Shown: positions 1 to 7,721, counted from the first letter of the stretch. The stretch: 39,999 bases of DNA from Pseudoduganella buxea (GCF_009720835.1 NZ_WNKZ01000060.1:1-39999), one strand, 5' to 3'. The notes: generated from the sequence alone by a model not told the origin. A program made the numbers and translations.

Positions 1-1
1 C

Positions 2-88
2 AACTGGTTGTGGACCTACAATCACGACCGACCCAATATGGCGCTCGGCGGTATCACGCCAAAACAGAAATTGGCACTTGCCGCTTAA
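2..88 (+). pseudogene. IS3-family transposase OrfB, C-terminal 28 residues (5' part outside window)
   Basis: Reading from base 2 gives a 28-residue tail ending in TAA. It contains NWLWTYNHDRPNMALGG followed by ITPKQKL, the typical C-terminal end of IS3-family DDE integrase-type transposases (OrfB, rve domain). OrfB is made by frameshifting as OrfAB and cuts and joins the IS ends. The gene continues to the left, so whether it is intact cannot be judged. It is placed at the right end of the IS, just inside the terminal repeat, as expected for this family. Confidence 0.85.
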
Positions 89-129
89 CCTCTACTTTTA
101 GCGTGCTCTAAAAATGGGGGGATTACCCA
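89..129 (+). mobile_element. Probable right terminal repeat of the IS3-family element
   Basis: After the transposase stop codon the sequence runs through an A-rich, G-rich stretch (AAAAATGGGGGGATTACCCA) ending in CA at 128-129. IS3-family ends have the form TG...CA, and the distance of about 40 bases from the OrfB stop is normal. The exact end is inferred; the matching left repeat and the target duplication are outside the window. Confidence 0.5.
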
Positions 130-838
130 GCGACACCACGCCTGCGAATTCGGCGTCATCGGACATCGCCCTGTTCAGCATCTCGTCCGTATCACTGGCC
201 GTATCAGACAGGAGCGCGACAATACCAGCGAAATGTGCTCCCCGCCGATTGAGCAATTCCGGGCGTTCGAGCCCGAGTACGGCAATCGTGACCATTCCTT
301 TTTCGCTCAAGTGGGCAATAGAGCCGTGGCTGTTAACGCAAAGATGCCGGTAAGGCTCGTCAATTGAAGGATCTAGTAGCAGCGGATGTTCGGTTCGCTG
401 GGCGTCGTTCCATGAGCCGAGCGGTTCTGCGCGCACGCCGTGCACCGGGAAATAGTTTCGCTTTAACGCGTCGCACCGTTCGCACAGCAACAGAAGATTG
501 CGCCATTCGTAGGCCAGCCAGCTGTAATGTTCAGGGCTATCGGGCATGTTCTTCGACGACGCTGCGTTCGAAGGCGGGCGGAAGTGCGAGACCACGCCGT
601 CCGTACTAACGAGTCTACTTTCGCAATACGCACATTTGCCAGCGAACATGGAATGCAAGCTGTTGAGCACATCGGGGCGCCGGACAAGACTTAGGTCGAC
701 GGGCGCCCGAAGTTGCTGCCTCCGACCGGGGGGCAAGGCGAAATAACTACGCAACGCCTTCTTCTGTTCGAGCAAATTCGGCGCACTTGCTGCCAGGGAC
801 GGAATCAGCCGAACTGAGGTGCGTTTTACTCTGCGCAT
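98..838 (-). CDS. HNH endonuclease, TIGR02646/PtuB-like, 3' end replaced by IS sequence
   Basis: A 246-residue protein from ATG at 838, chosen because homologous sequence begins at MRRVKR; an in-frame upstream extension to 961 looks non-coding. It has the HNH/treble-clef pattern of the retron- and Septu-associated nuclease family: KCAYCES (Cys69, Cys72), VSHFRP (His85), then EWRNLLLLC and ERCDALKRNYFPV (Cys119, Cys122), and the later LGLERPELLNRR segment. Such proteins usually act with an AAA ATPase in antiphage systems; none is adjacent here. The last ten residues are encoded by the IS end, so the native C-terminus is lost after about EFAGVVS, near where this family normally ends. The catalytic core is intact, so partial activity is possible. 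Confidence 0.75.
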   Translation of the reverse strand: MRRVKRTSVRLIPSLAASAPNLLEQKKALRSYFALPPGRRQQLRAPVDLSLVRRPDVLNSLHSMFAGKCAYCESRLVSTDGVVSHFRPPSNAASSKNMPDSPEHYSWLAYEWRNLLLLCERCDALKRNYFPVHGVRAEPLGSWNDAQRTEHPLLLDPSIDEPYRHLCVNSHGSIAHLSEKGMVTIAVLGLERPELLNRRGAHFAGIVALLSDTASDTDEMLNRAMSDDAEFAGVVSLGNPPIFRAR

Positions 839-1369
839 GCCTGGCTTTGAAGTCAAATAGGGAAGCCGCGATTGTACGCTGGTTGCGGTCAAGAAAGAAA
901 CACCAACGATATCCCGGGGCCCTCGCACAAGCGGGGTCACCTGGCGCGCCGGAGAAGGCAACTATCTGGGGCCGCCGTACCGCGCCGAATAGCGACGACT
1001 GGAACATCTACGTCATCCAAACGTTAGGCCAAGGCGAAATGCTGTTCGAGCAAGCTGCGACGAACTACGGGGCTGCGTGCGCGCACAGCCATTGCCGGCA
1101 ATCCGGTGACCGCTGTGTCCGCAACCTGCAGCCAAGCCTGCAAATGTGTAGCCGACGGCGAGCTTCCAGTACGGTGACACCCTGCTTGTCCAACTACCCC
1201 TGCAGATGCACGGTCGTGTGTTCGCGCTCCAAATCGTCACCGAAGTCACCAATCAGATAGGTGGTTTCCGCCGAATAGTTGTACTTCGATATTGCGTGAT
1301 TAAACAGCCGACAAGATAGCTCCTGACCGCTCTGGCATCGCGAACCTTCTTAACTCACCCACTATAGCG
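839..1369 (-). other. Decayed coding sequence between HNH gene and DUF932 gene
   Basis: No intact gene is seen in these 530 bases. On the minus strand one frame, roughly 1353-1193, reads coherently (…HAISKYNYSAETTYLIG, then DFGDDLEREHTTVHLQG) before a TAG; the same frame then stays open for about 40 codons to a second stop. Upstream the coherent reading appears to switch frame near 1310-1360. This looks like a broken gene with at least one frameshift and one nonsense mutation. I do not recognise the family and it does not look like a PtuA-type ATPase. Confidence 0.35.
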
Positions 1370-1401
1370 AAAAAAAGCCAGCCGAAATTGCTATGGCTGG
1401 C
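1370..1401 (-). terminator. Rho-independent terminator of the DUF932 gene
   Basis: On the minus strand GCCAGCC (1401-1395) pairs with GGCTGGC (1383-1377) across an 11-base loop and is followed by seven T. It lies 21 bases after the DUF932 stop codon. Confidence 0.85.
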
Positions 1402-1421
1402 CAAACACGGAGCGAGGTCGC

Positions 1422-2492
1422 CTAAGCAGCCCTAGCTAATTGCCTCCATTCGCGAATGGGTAGATCGAGCAACTTCCCGCCGATCTCTTCGAACTCCGTA
1501 GCGCGATCATAGTCCGGGATCATCTGGGCGTATTCAGTGACAGCGTTGATCAGCCCATAACCGGTAGGATCGTTATTCGCCTGCAGGCGAAGCAAGACCC
1601 CAGAGCGCTCAGCATCGAGCATGCCATACTTATTGCCGAGCACTTCGACTGCGGCCTCGGTATCGCCGGTGAGCTGGATCCCGAGGGTGTTCTTTAATTT
1701 CTCCGACAGCATCGTGAACGTCACCTCGGAAACCGCTGCCCTGACGATATCGCGCATGCGGAGAAAGAACGCCTGATCGTCCGCGGCCAGGGTTTCGTCG
1801 GCAAATACCGTCGCATCATCGAAGTCCCCCCCGATGGCCCGTCCCAGATGGTTTCGTAGCAGTGTCCGGTCACTGGCGATTAGACCGTTCTTGCATATCA
1901 ATCGGTAGATGAGAGGCTTCACATATGTCGCCCCGCAGCCGACTTCCGAATTGCAAACGACGACCCCAGCCTGGACGATATCACCAGGCTGAATTTCGAA
2001 CTCGACAGACCTGCATACCACTTTCACATAAAAACGGCGATCCGTCAGCTCGAGCGACTCGAAGATTGCACCCGGAAGGTTTTGTAAAACCGGCACAACA
2101 AACTGTGCGAGTTCAAAGTTATCGAGACGGCGATAGCGATTGGAGAGGATCGCTCTCGCCTTGCCATCGAGCACACGCACCATATACTTCACATCCGGTT
2201 GGCGGTCGAGCCACCAATTGACGTTAATGTCCAGCAGACGTGGTTCAAGCTCCCGCATACGCCGAAAGTACACCGTCGGAATTTCCAGTCGGCTGGCAAG
2301 TTGCTGGCAAGCGTGCTCGGTCAGACCATAGCACTGGGGCCCGGCCTGTTCCTTAACAATCAAGCGGCAGCCGTCATTCGCCATAGTATCCAGCGACATT
2401 TTCGGTGCCGGCACGATCATATCTTTTTTCGATAAAGCTTGTCTCTCAAGCTCCTTCATAAGGGAATCGATACTGCTTTTTCCGCATTTCAT
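1422..2492 (-). CDS. DUF932 family phage/plasmid-type protein
   Basis: A 356-residue protein with the layout of the DUF932 family: a poorly conserved N-terminus, then GLTEHACQQLASRL and a central WLDRQPDVKYMVRVLDG-type strand pair leading to ILSNRYRRLDN, and later CGATYVKPLIYRLICKNGL. DUF932 proteins are widespread on plasmids, ICEs and phages, and their biochemical role is unknown. The ATG at 2492 is supported by AAGGAG seven bases upstream. It is the last gene of a minus-strand set (195-aa unknown, 96-aa unknown, primase-like, DUF932) and has its own terminator. It was probably transcribed together with the upstream primase-like gene, 81 bases away. Confidence 0.85.
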   Translation of the reverse strand: MKCGKSSIDSLMKELERQALSKKDMIVPAPKMSLDTMANDGCRLIVKEQAGPQCYGLTEHACQQLASRLEIPTVYFRRMRELEPRLLDINVNWWLDRQPDVKYMVRVLDGKARAILSNRYRRLDNFELAQFVVPVLQNLPGAIFESLELTDRRFYVKVVCRSVEFEIQPGDIVQAGVVVCNSEVGCGATYVKPLIYRLICKNGLIASDRTLLRNHLGRAIGGDFDDATVFADETLAADDQAFFLRMRDIVRAAVSEVTFTMLSEKLKNTLGIQLTGDTEAAVEVLGNKYGMLDAERSGVLLRLQANNDPTGYGLINAVTEYAQMIPDYDRATEFEEIGGKLLDLPIREWRQLARAA

Positions 2493-2573
2493 AAATTAAC
2501 TCCTTGACTGTTAAGCGGGAAATCTTGATAAGACACCCCGCACGTTTTTCCTAGAACCGCGGGCAAGTCTTGC

Positions 2574-3641
2574 CTAGCCGCGACTCACATGTCCGCTCGT
2601 TGGTTCAGATTGCTTATACGTGGCAATTTGAAAATAGACATCTGCCCAATCTGACCCTGGGCGTTTCGGGATAAACACTTCCACGTCACGCTGATCTGGC
2701 CTACGGGACTTGGATATCCGGCGAGCCAAAGCGTAAGCGGAGGCTTGGCCGTCGTAGCAGCTATCGGCGTCATTGTCTCCATAAATCTTGAGCTTCGTGA
2801 CGTGATCTGGAATCCACAATTTCTCTAGGTTCCCCGCGTTCATTGCCGGCCATACTGGGACGCCGTACCGAATATATATAGCAAGTCCATTCTCAACGCC
2901 TTCGCAAGTCGCCAGCGTACTTGCTGGCGTTCCCAGATGGACTGCTGCGCCCGAGTTACCGTTTCCTAGCATGCGTCGGCAGCTCAACTTTGGATGTTTC
3001 CGACCGTCTTGCAGATACAATCTCTGTATCGCAACAAGGGATCCGCTCTTATCCTCCATACAGCACAGCATTGCAGGATATCTTCCTACCAAAAATTTCT
3101 TTCCAGTCGCCGAATCGATATCCCAATATTCCACTGATGGGTGAAAGCGTAATGACTGAGGGTATCGCGTCATCACGAGGCCTCGGCCCGCCAAGTAGCG
3201 GCCCGCCTCATCTGCCGTACTGATCTCGTACGAGCCCTTTGCTAGTTTCCCCACCTGGAAAGCGATAAATTCCGAGCTGTCCCGCTGCTTCGATTTTGGG
3301 ACGACTCTTCTTGCGGACTCCGCAGCAACCCCGAGATACCGTTCAAGTTCCGCGCAAGTTTCTCTAGCGGTCCAGTTACGGATGGCCATCAGCAACTTAA
3401 ATCCGCCTCCGGCGCCGCAATGTCTGCAAAAATAGTTACCATCACCAAACTTGTCGTCATAAGTAAATCGATCCACTGATCCGACGCAACATGGCATTGG
3501 GCATGGTTGATTCTTCCTCTTTAGCATGGTTTCGTCAGCGCCGAACGCCAACAATATCTCGGTCCACCGACCGCGAGCGCGTCTATCGATTTCCTGATAT
3601 CGCTCGCCGGCAGCCTGAATAGCAACATCGCCGCCGTCCAT
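2574..3641 (-). CDS. Zinc-ribbon and Toprim domain primase-like protein
   Basis: A 355-residue protein from ATG at 3641, chosen for the strong AGGAG seven bases upstream; the longer open frame to 3899 overlaps the neighbouring gene and is not protein-like. An N-terminal zinc ribbon is formed by CPMPCC (Cys47, Cys51/52) and FCRHCG (Cys72, Cys75), as in phage P4 alpha/TraC-type primases. A Toprim domain lies at about 243-315, with the acidic CEGVENGLA (Glu247) and the YGDNDAD motif (Asp289, 291, 293). No helicase domain follows. The family makes RNA primers on element DNA or supports conjugative transfer; the exact role here is inferred. It is the only replication-type gene in the visible part of the island. 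Confidence 0.85.
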   Translation of the reverse strand: MDGGDVAIQAAGERYQEIDRRARGRWTEILLAFGADETMLKRKNQPCPMPCCVGSVDRFTYDDKFGDGNYFCRHCGAGGGFKLLMAIRNWTARETCAELERYLGVAAESARRVVPKSKQRDSSEFIAFQVGKLAKGSYEISTADEAGRYLAGRGLVMTRYPQSLRFHPSVEYWDIDSATGKKFLVGRYPAMLCCMEDKSGSLVAIQRLYLQDGRKHPKLSCRRMLGNGNSGAAVHLGTPASTLATCEGVENGLAIYIRYGVPVWPAMNAGNLEKLWIPDHVTKLKIYGDNDADSCYDGQASAYALARRISKSRRPDQRDVEVFIPKRPGSDWADVYFQIATYKQSEPTSGHVSRG

Positions 3642-3666
3642 TTCGTAACTCCTAGGGCTACATCGG

Positions 3667-3957
3667 TTAGCGATTGACCCGAAGCAATTGCAGATTGATA
3701 GCCTGGCCGATCGGATAGCGATTGATATCGTGGAACGGCACGAAATAATCCACGTACATTCCTGGCAAATAGTACACACGGAATTCGTAGCCGTGTTCAG
3801 CCAAGGCAATCCAGACGGGCTTGTCGTCGGGGAGATGAAATACTCGGCCCCGTTGATTGAACAGGATTTCCTGTTCTTTGATGAAGTAGTCCAAATCACT
3901 CGTATTCTTGACTAGCTGAAAGTGAGTAATATGGGTTATGTCTTGCATCATATCCAT
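3667..3957 (-). CDS. Hypothetical 96-residue protein
   Basis: I do not recognise this small protein. Two in-frame starts are possible: ATG at 3978 (103 residues) and ATG at 3957 (96 residues, MDMMQD). The second is preferred because AGAGG stands five bases before it, whereas the first has only a weak purine stretch. It is acidic to neutral with many aromatic residues in the second half (HGYEFRVYYLPGMYVDYF), suggesting a compact beta-rich fold, and no signal peptide or membrane segment. It lies 25 bases upstream of the primase-like gene on the same strand, and a perfect hairpin precedes it, so it likely belongs to the same transcript. Confidence 0.6.
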   Translation of the reverse strand: MDMMQDITHITHFQLVKNTSDLDYFIKEQEILFNQRGRVFHLPDDKPVWIALAEHGYEFRVYYLPGMYVDYFVPFHDINRYPIGQAINLQLLRVNR

Positions 3958-3993
3958 GACAACCTCTACAATAGTCATTCATGTTTCTTAAGG

Positions 3994-4012
3994 TCACGGA
4001 TGTAATCCGTGA
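3994..4012 (-). other. Perfect 8-bp hairpin between two island genes
   Basis: TCACGGAT and ATCCGTGA are separated by three bases, forming a perfect stem. It lies between the stop of the 195-residue gene (4053) and the start of the small gene (3957). No T-run follows on either strand, so it is not a simple terminator; an intercistronic RNA structure or a protein-binding palindrome is possible. Confidence 0.5.
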
Positions 4013-4052
4013 GCGGGCGAAAATCTTGCCGTTTACTGAGCCAACAACGCAA

Positions 4053-4640
4053 CTACTGCCCAAACAGGTCCAGGGTCTCTCGTTGTACCGGCTGCTCATT
4101 TCGCATCGTGGAGGACGCCAACGCTATTTTTCGAATCTGACGATTTAGCCATTGCGGCTCTATATAAAGTTGCTCGGAAACCCATTCCGGGTTGCGCATT
4201 ACGATTTCGCGCGCAAAGGCGGGGAGACGAGCCAGAGATTCCAGGAACCAACGCTTGAGGTTCGCCGCGATCCAATCCCGCACCTCTTCGGGGTCGATTA
4301 GACCGCAGAAGGGCAGTCGTGCCTGGGGGCTGCATCCCACGACACGAAGACAGTTGACGAATGAAAATGGCCGTTGGTCGCGGTCGCGATCTGTAAAAAC
4401 CCATCGCACGATCTCAAATTTTTCGTCGAGCGGTGCCGTTGGGTCGGCGAGTAGCCTGACCTGTCGTAACAGGCGCCAATGAAGATCGACAATTTCCTGT
4501 GAACTGAATTCGATCTTTTTATCGCAGTCGCCTTCTACGTCTGAAAAAATTGAGCCGTCCAGCTCATATAGTGGAAGGTCGTCACCTAAATCCAGACTGG
4601 CTTGCGTTGAGTAATTTTGTGCCGATTGAGTTGTTTCCAT
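4053..4640 (-). CDS. Hypothetical 195-residue accessory protein
   Basis: Start taken at ATG 4640, where translation gives METTQSAQ; AAGAGG is placed nine bases upstream. The open frame continues to 4907 but that extension is rich in unlikely residues and lacks a binding site. The product is soluble, with an acidic N-terminus and a predicted helical body. A segment EIVRWVFTDRDRDQRPFSF runs into VNCLRVVGC; a W-x(n)-PFSF-x(2)-C pattern of this kind occurs in small uncharacterised phage and regulatory proteins, but I cannot assign a function. It is the first gene of the minus-strand island set and faces the plus-strand AcaB-like gene across a 638-base gap. Confidence 0.6.
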   Translation of the reverse strand: METTQSAQNYSTQASLDLGDDLPLYELDGSIFSDVEGDCDKKIEFSSQEIVDLHWRLLRQVRLLADPTAPLDEKFEIVRWVFTDRDRDQRPFSFVNCLRVVGCSPQARLPFCGLIDPEEVRDWIAANLKRWFLESLARLPAFAREIVMRNPEWVSEQLYIEPQWLNRQIRKIALASSTMRNEQPVQRETLDLFGQ

Positions 4641-5278
4641 GATTTGGCCTCTTGGAAAAATAAGGGCGAAGTGCGGCCGGAGCGCCCCTATTGCGCTTCG
4701 ACGTGAGAATTTCGAGTAATAACTCCTAAGTTGAAATTTTCTGTCGCACCGACGAAGATGCCACTCGGCGATGCTGATTGCAGATATATTTGCGCAGTTG
4801 ACCGAACGGTCTTTGCAGTCGCAGAGGCAAGCCCTGCTTTTGGGGCGAACTGTCCAACATGGGGTCGGAATGCAGTTGCGGTCTTGTAGTGTCGAACGGC
4901 TTACCAAGTCCGACTTATTGGAGGCTGACCCTAGCTATGAACATAGCTAATATGGCGCGGCCAGCGTGCACCTGTAGAACTCTTGCGATAGGATCCATTT
5001 GGCACCGTATAGGGTGGACAATCGTCCCCTCGGCGGCCCGCCCTGGTGGTTGGCGCAATGCTCCTAATGTAGTACGTGAATTTTATTGTGTCAAACAGAT
5101 TGTCGCCTGGATGAATTGGCAGGAACCACCCCAGCGCTTCGCCCGCCTCCCCAATGCATTGCCCATGACGCCGCCTGAAAAGAGTTCGTTTTCCCAGGAA
5201 TTCTGCCCTTGCGCGTATGATTTTGTCGTTGCATGATAAATAGGGAGGGCGACCTTTTGACGGATGGAGGAGAGTACG
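4641..5278. other. Divergent intergenic region without a convincing gene
   Basis: This 638-base gap separates the minus-strand set from the plus-strand AcaB-like gene and must hold both promoters if both are expressed. A plus-strand open frame (4859-5236) and minus-strand frames (4931-5359 and others) exist, but they lack binding sites, have poor codon use and overlap each other. No clear -35/-10 pair, repeat array or hairpin stood out. Confidence 0.4.
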
Positions 5279-6301
5279 ATGAGCACGCAAAGCACTCAAA
5301 GCACGCAAGTATTCTTGCAGGACGCCGGGGAAACGAATGTTCGCTTGATGGCCCAGCAACGAAAAACGTCAAGACGGACTCTTGAGTCCGCGAGTCGTAA
5401 AGTCGCGGTGGAATTTTCCAGCCCAGAGGCAAAGCGACTCTTTCGAGACGAGTTTGACACGGTGCAGAGGAGCATGCACTACATTATGGTCTTTGCACGG
5501 TTGCGACTGGATCCGACGATTGTGGACGACGCCGAAGCGAGGTTGAGTCGCCAATTGGTGAAGCAAACGGGACTCGCTGATCAGTATTTAGCCTCAGCAG
5601 CTCGACGTTGCGAGGAGCATAGCGTTAAGGAACTTGCGTCATATGATGTACAACCTTTAAGACTCTTCGCATCCATATTCTCTACGTACGACAGTCGATT
5701 TCTTGATCTCATCACCAAAGTGGATCAATTAATGCCGATGCTTGAAACATTGGCGATCGACGGATTTCTGACTTCTAAGGAACTGGCGGAGCAGAAATCT
5801 CGCGCAAAGCGGACTGTAAGACGCACAGCAACGTTGGCCAGGATCGTTAAAGCGGAGTTACAGAACAAAGCAAAAGAGCTCGATGAAGCAGCGGATTCCA
5901 GAGCGAAGGGTGTTTCCGGCCTGGGAGCCCCACCGCAGCCGAGCAACTACGACAACAACGCCAAAAAAATAAGCTCAGCCGATGCTACCATCACTGGGGA
6001 CCGTACGGACACAGTTCGAACGACTGAAGAGCCGCATTTCGTCGGCAGTGCGCAATACCCTAGCATTAATCAGGCGTTACCCTCGCCAGACGGCGAGCAT
6101 ACGGCCACGCTGGAGCTCTGTGCAGCGACCGTTGGCTTACAAACAGCATCCAAGATGGAACCCCGGGCCGATTATCCAGTCAAGCCTTCCTCAGCTAGTG
6201 CCATTGGAAGCCCATTGGACAAGCATTCGGGTCGGGATACCCAGCATTCAGACAACGAAGCTTTCTCCACGGACCCGGGTACAGCTCGCACTGACGCGTA
6301 A
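5279..6301 (+). CDS. AcaB/DUF1845-like integrative-element protein (tentative)
   Basis: A 340-residue protein. ATG at 5279 is chosen over 5264 because GGAGG ends eight bases before it. The N-terminus has three STQ repeats. Residues about 30-205 are mostly helical: RLFRDEFDTVQRSMHYIMVFAR, then a central LRLFASIFSTYDSRFLDLITK stretch, then FLTSKELAEQKSRAKRTVRR. This layout (basic N-terminal strand, LDP segment, a helix ending in a D-x-L motif, final arginine-rich helix) resembles DUF1845/AcaB and PFL_4669-type proteins of ICEs, but similarity is partial and the assignment is an inference. Residues about 205-340 are a low-complexity tail rich in Ser, Thr, Ala and Pro. Low GC compared with the core. 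Alternative: an unrelated island-specific protein. Confidence 0.6.
   Translation: MSTQSTQSTQVFLQDAGETNVRLMAQQRKTSRRTLESASRKVAVEFSSPEAKRLFRDEFDTVQRSMHYIMVFARLRLDPTIVDDAEARLSRQLVKQTGLADQYLASAARRCEEHSVKELASYDVQPLRLFASIFSTYDSRFLDLITKVDQLMPMLETLAIDGFLTSKELAEQKSRAKRTVRRTATLARIVKAELQNKAKELDEAADSRAKGVSGLGAPPQPSNYDNNAKKISSADATITGDRTDTVRTTEEPHFVGSAQYPSINQALPSPDGEHTATLELCAATVGLQTASKMEPRADYPVKPSSASAIGSPLDKHSGRDTQHSDNEAFSTDPGTARTDA
5282..5308 (+). repeat. Three tandem 9-bp units encoding Ser-Thr-Gln
   Basis: AGCACGCAA, AGCACTCAA and AGCACGCAA follow each other directly after the second codon boundary of the AcaB-like gene. The unit is a multiple of three, so copy-number change would keep the frame. Confidence 0.85.
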
Positions 6302-6531
6302 GCCTGATGAGTACAGACGGGCATTGCGGCAATGAGCGTGCACTCTCCCCTCCATACCCTTAGCATTTAATATTTTCTTATCTGTCTGCGAACGGTTGCA
6401 TCGAAGATGAATCAATTTGGACGCGTGCGTGGCGATTAGATTGCAACTTATGACTGAGGCAACAAATTGGCCAGAATACATCGCACCTCATTACTCGTCG
6501 AATGAAATCCTCATTAGAAGGGAGGCACATA

Positions 6532-7011
6532 ATGAATAATTTAGGATTCGCACCGGTCGAAAAGCAAGAACGTCACCCTGTATTTCAGCAATACATAACG
6601 TTCAACGTGGCGGAAGTGGAATACGCGGTTGAACTCAGCGTGGTGCAGGAAGTACGGTCCCTGCGCGCATTGATTCGGACCAATCCTGATAATGAGGTCA
6701 GCTCAGGATCGGCTATAGTGGGCCACATGCTCGTTCATCTCGTTGATCTGCGTGCGCAGAGCGAGAGATCGGAAACCTATTATCTGTCGCCGACAGTAAT
6801 TATTGTTCGGTTGCCAACCGGCGTATGTGGAATCATTGTAGAAAAAGTAACGGGCATCGAGAAGTGCGCTGTTACTCAACCCTTTTATGGGAGGACGCAC
6901 GATAGTGGCAGGCCAGCGAATATTGATTTCATTATTGGCTATCAATCAATCGGTGGCCGCAACATCGTTGTAATCGATGTCCCAACGCTGCTGCAACCCA
7001 TTCTGCAATGA
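6532..7011 (+). CDS. Stand-alone CheW-like protein inside the island
   Basis: A 159-residue single-domain protein. ATG at 6532 is chosen over 6502 because GGGAGG stands seven bases before it. The CheW pattern is visible: FQQYITFNVAEVEYAVELSVVQEVRSL at the N-terminus (split here only by reading), VGHMLVHLVDLRAQSE in the centre, and VIIVRLPTGVCGIIVEKVTGI, then a C-terminal GYQSIGGRNIVVIDVPTLL strand. CheW couples chemoreceptors to the CheA kinase. It is diverged: the usual GxxNLRG before the central strand is reduced to VGHMLVHLVDLR. No cheA, receptor or cheY gene is near, so it would have to act on host chemosensory arrays or be a decoy. GC is well below that of the core. Confidence 0.8.
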   Translation: MNNLGFAPVEKQERHPVFQQYITFNVAEVEYAVELSVVQEVRSLRALIRTNPDNEVSSGSAIVGHMLVHLVDLRAQSERSETYYLSPTVIIVRLPTGVCGIIVEKVTGIEKCAVTQPFYGRTHDSGRPANIDFIIGYQSIGGRNIVVIDVPTLLQPILQ

Positions 7012-7412
7012 ACGCATAGAACTGAGTGCGGTGGGTGCCACGGCTGCAGCCGCGCCTCCCCTGCCCCCCGCGGTGATTTGGTCCGCCCCGCAAGGCGGCC
7101 TGTAGGTCGAGCATCAGATCGTGGATGAAACACAGGGTCAGCAATACCCATGCACCTTGATCAGTCGGAGCCGAGACTGCTGCACCGAGTTCGTCATGTT
7201 GACGGTAATAAAATTAGTATTTGCCCCACAGCTCGCGCCAAGGGTTGCTGTGAAACGCCGAACATTAGCCACCAGCACTTGCTCGGGATGTATCATGTTG
7301 CGTCGTCTGTCCTGTCGCTGCTGATGTTGGTGAAATGGCCAGCATGAGCAATGAACAGATCAGCTTAACTCGTTTAGTGGAATACGGGATCTGAATAACG
7401 AGCAAGGCGAAC
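7012..7412. other. Gene-poor stretch with short open frames
   Basis: No convincing gene. The part at 7040-7110 is noticeably more G+C-rich than its surroundings, suggesting patchwork origin. On the minus strand a 52-codon frame (7296-7138, starting MIHPEQVLVANVRRF) reads smoothly, and a second frame downstream contains GAWVLLTLCFIHDLMLDL; together they may be remnants of one older gene. I recognise neither. Confidence 0.35.
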
Positions 7413-7721
7413 TCAGACAAGTAGGTGGCGCAATCTGCTACTTAACGACTGGACAAAGCATGAGGCGACGAGTCCCCAAAGGACGATATCGGAAGAGCTA
7501 GCGGCTACATGTGCTTCACCATCCACGCCAAGTGAGGAAAAGAAAGAGCACAGGGTACCGATGGAGGTAAGCAGAATAGACAGTAGGCAGTGGCGATCTT
7601 CCGTGAACCGAAAGACGAGGTAACCAAACAACAAAACCGATGCAACGACGCTCACAATGAGTTCAGCACCGAACACAGCAAGGGTGAGACCAATGCCAGC
7701 AGGAAGAAGCAGTAGACGCAC
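7413..7721 (-). CDS. Possible small membrane protein
   Basis: A 102-residue frame beginning with GTG at 7721. It would give three hydrophobic segments: about 2-16 (LLLLPAGIGLTLAVFG), 20-37 (ELIVSVVASVLLFGYLVF) and 45-62 (LLSILLTSIGTLCSFF), then a short fourth stretch near residue 82. That pattern is unlikely by chance but hydrophobic frames do arise by accident. The ribosome site is weak (GGGTGG). Family unknown. It is the last open frame before the tRNA, on the same strand as it. Confidence 0.4.
   Translation of the reverse strand: MRLLLLPAGIGLTLAVFGAELIVSVVASVLLFGYLVFRFTEDRHCLLSILLTSIGTLCSFFSSLGVDGEAHVAASSSDIVLWGLVASCFVQSLSSRLRHLLV

Noticed and set aside
98..838. Retron or complete Septu system around the HNH gene
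   Set aside because: No reverse transcriptase, msr/msd-like inverted structure or ATPase is visible within the window.
4859..5236. A 125-codon plus-strand frame in the divergent island gap
   Set aside because: No ribosome-binding site, unlikely composition, and no recognisable motif.
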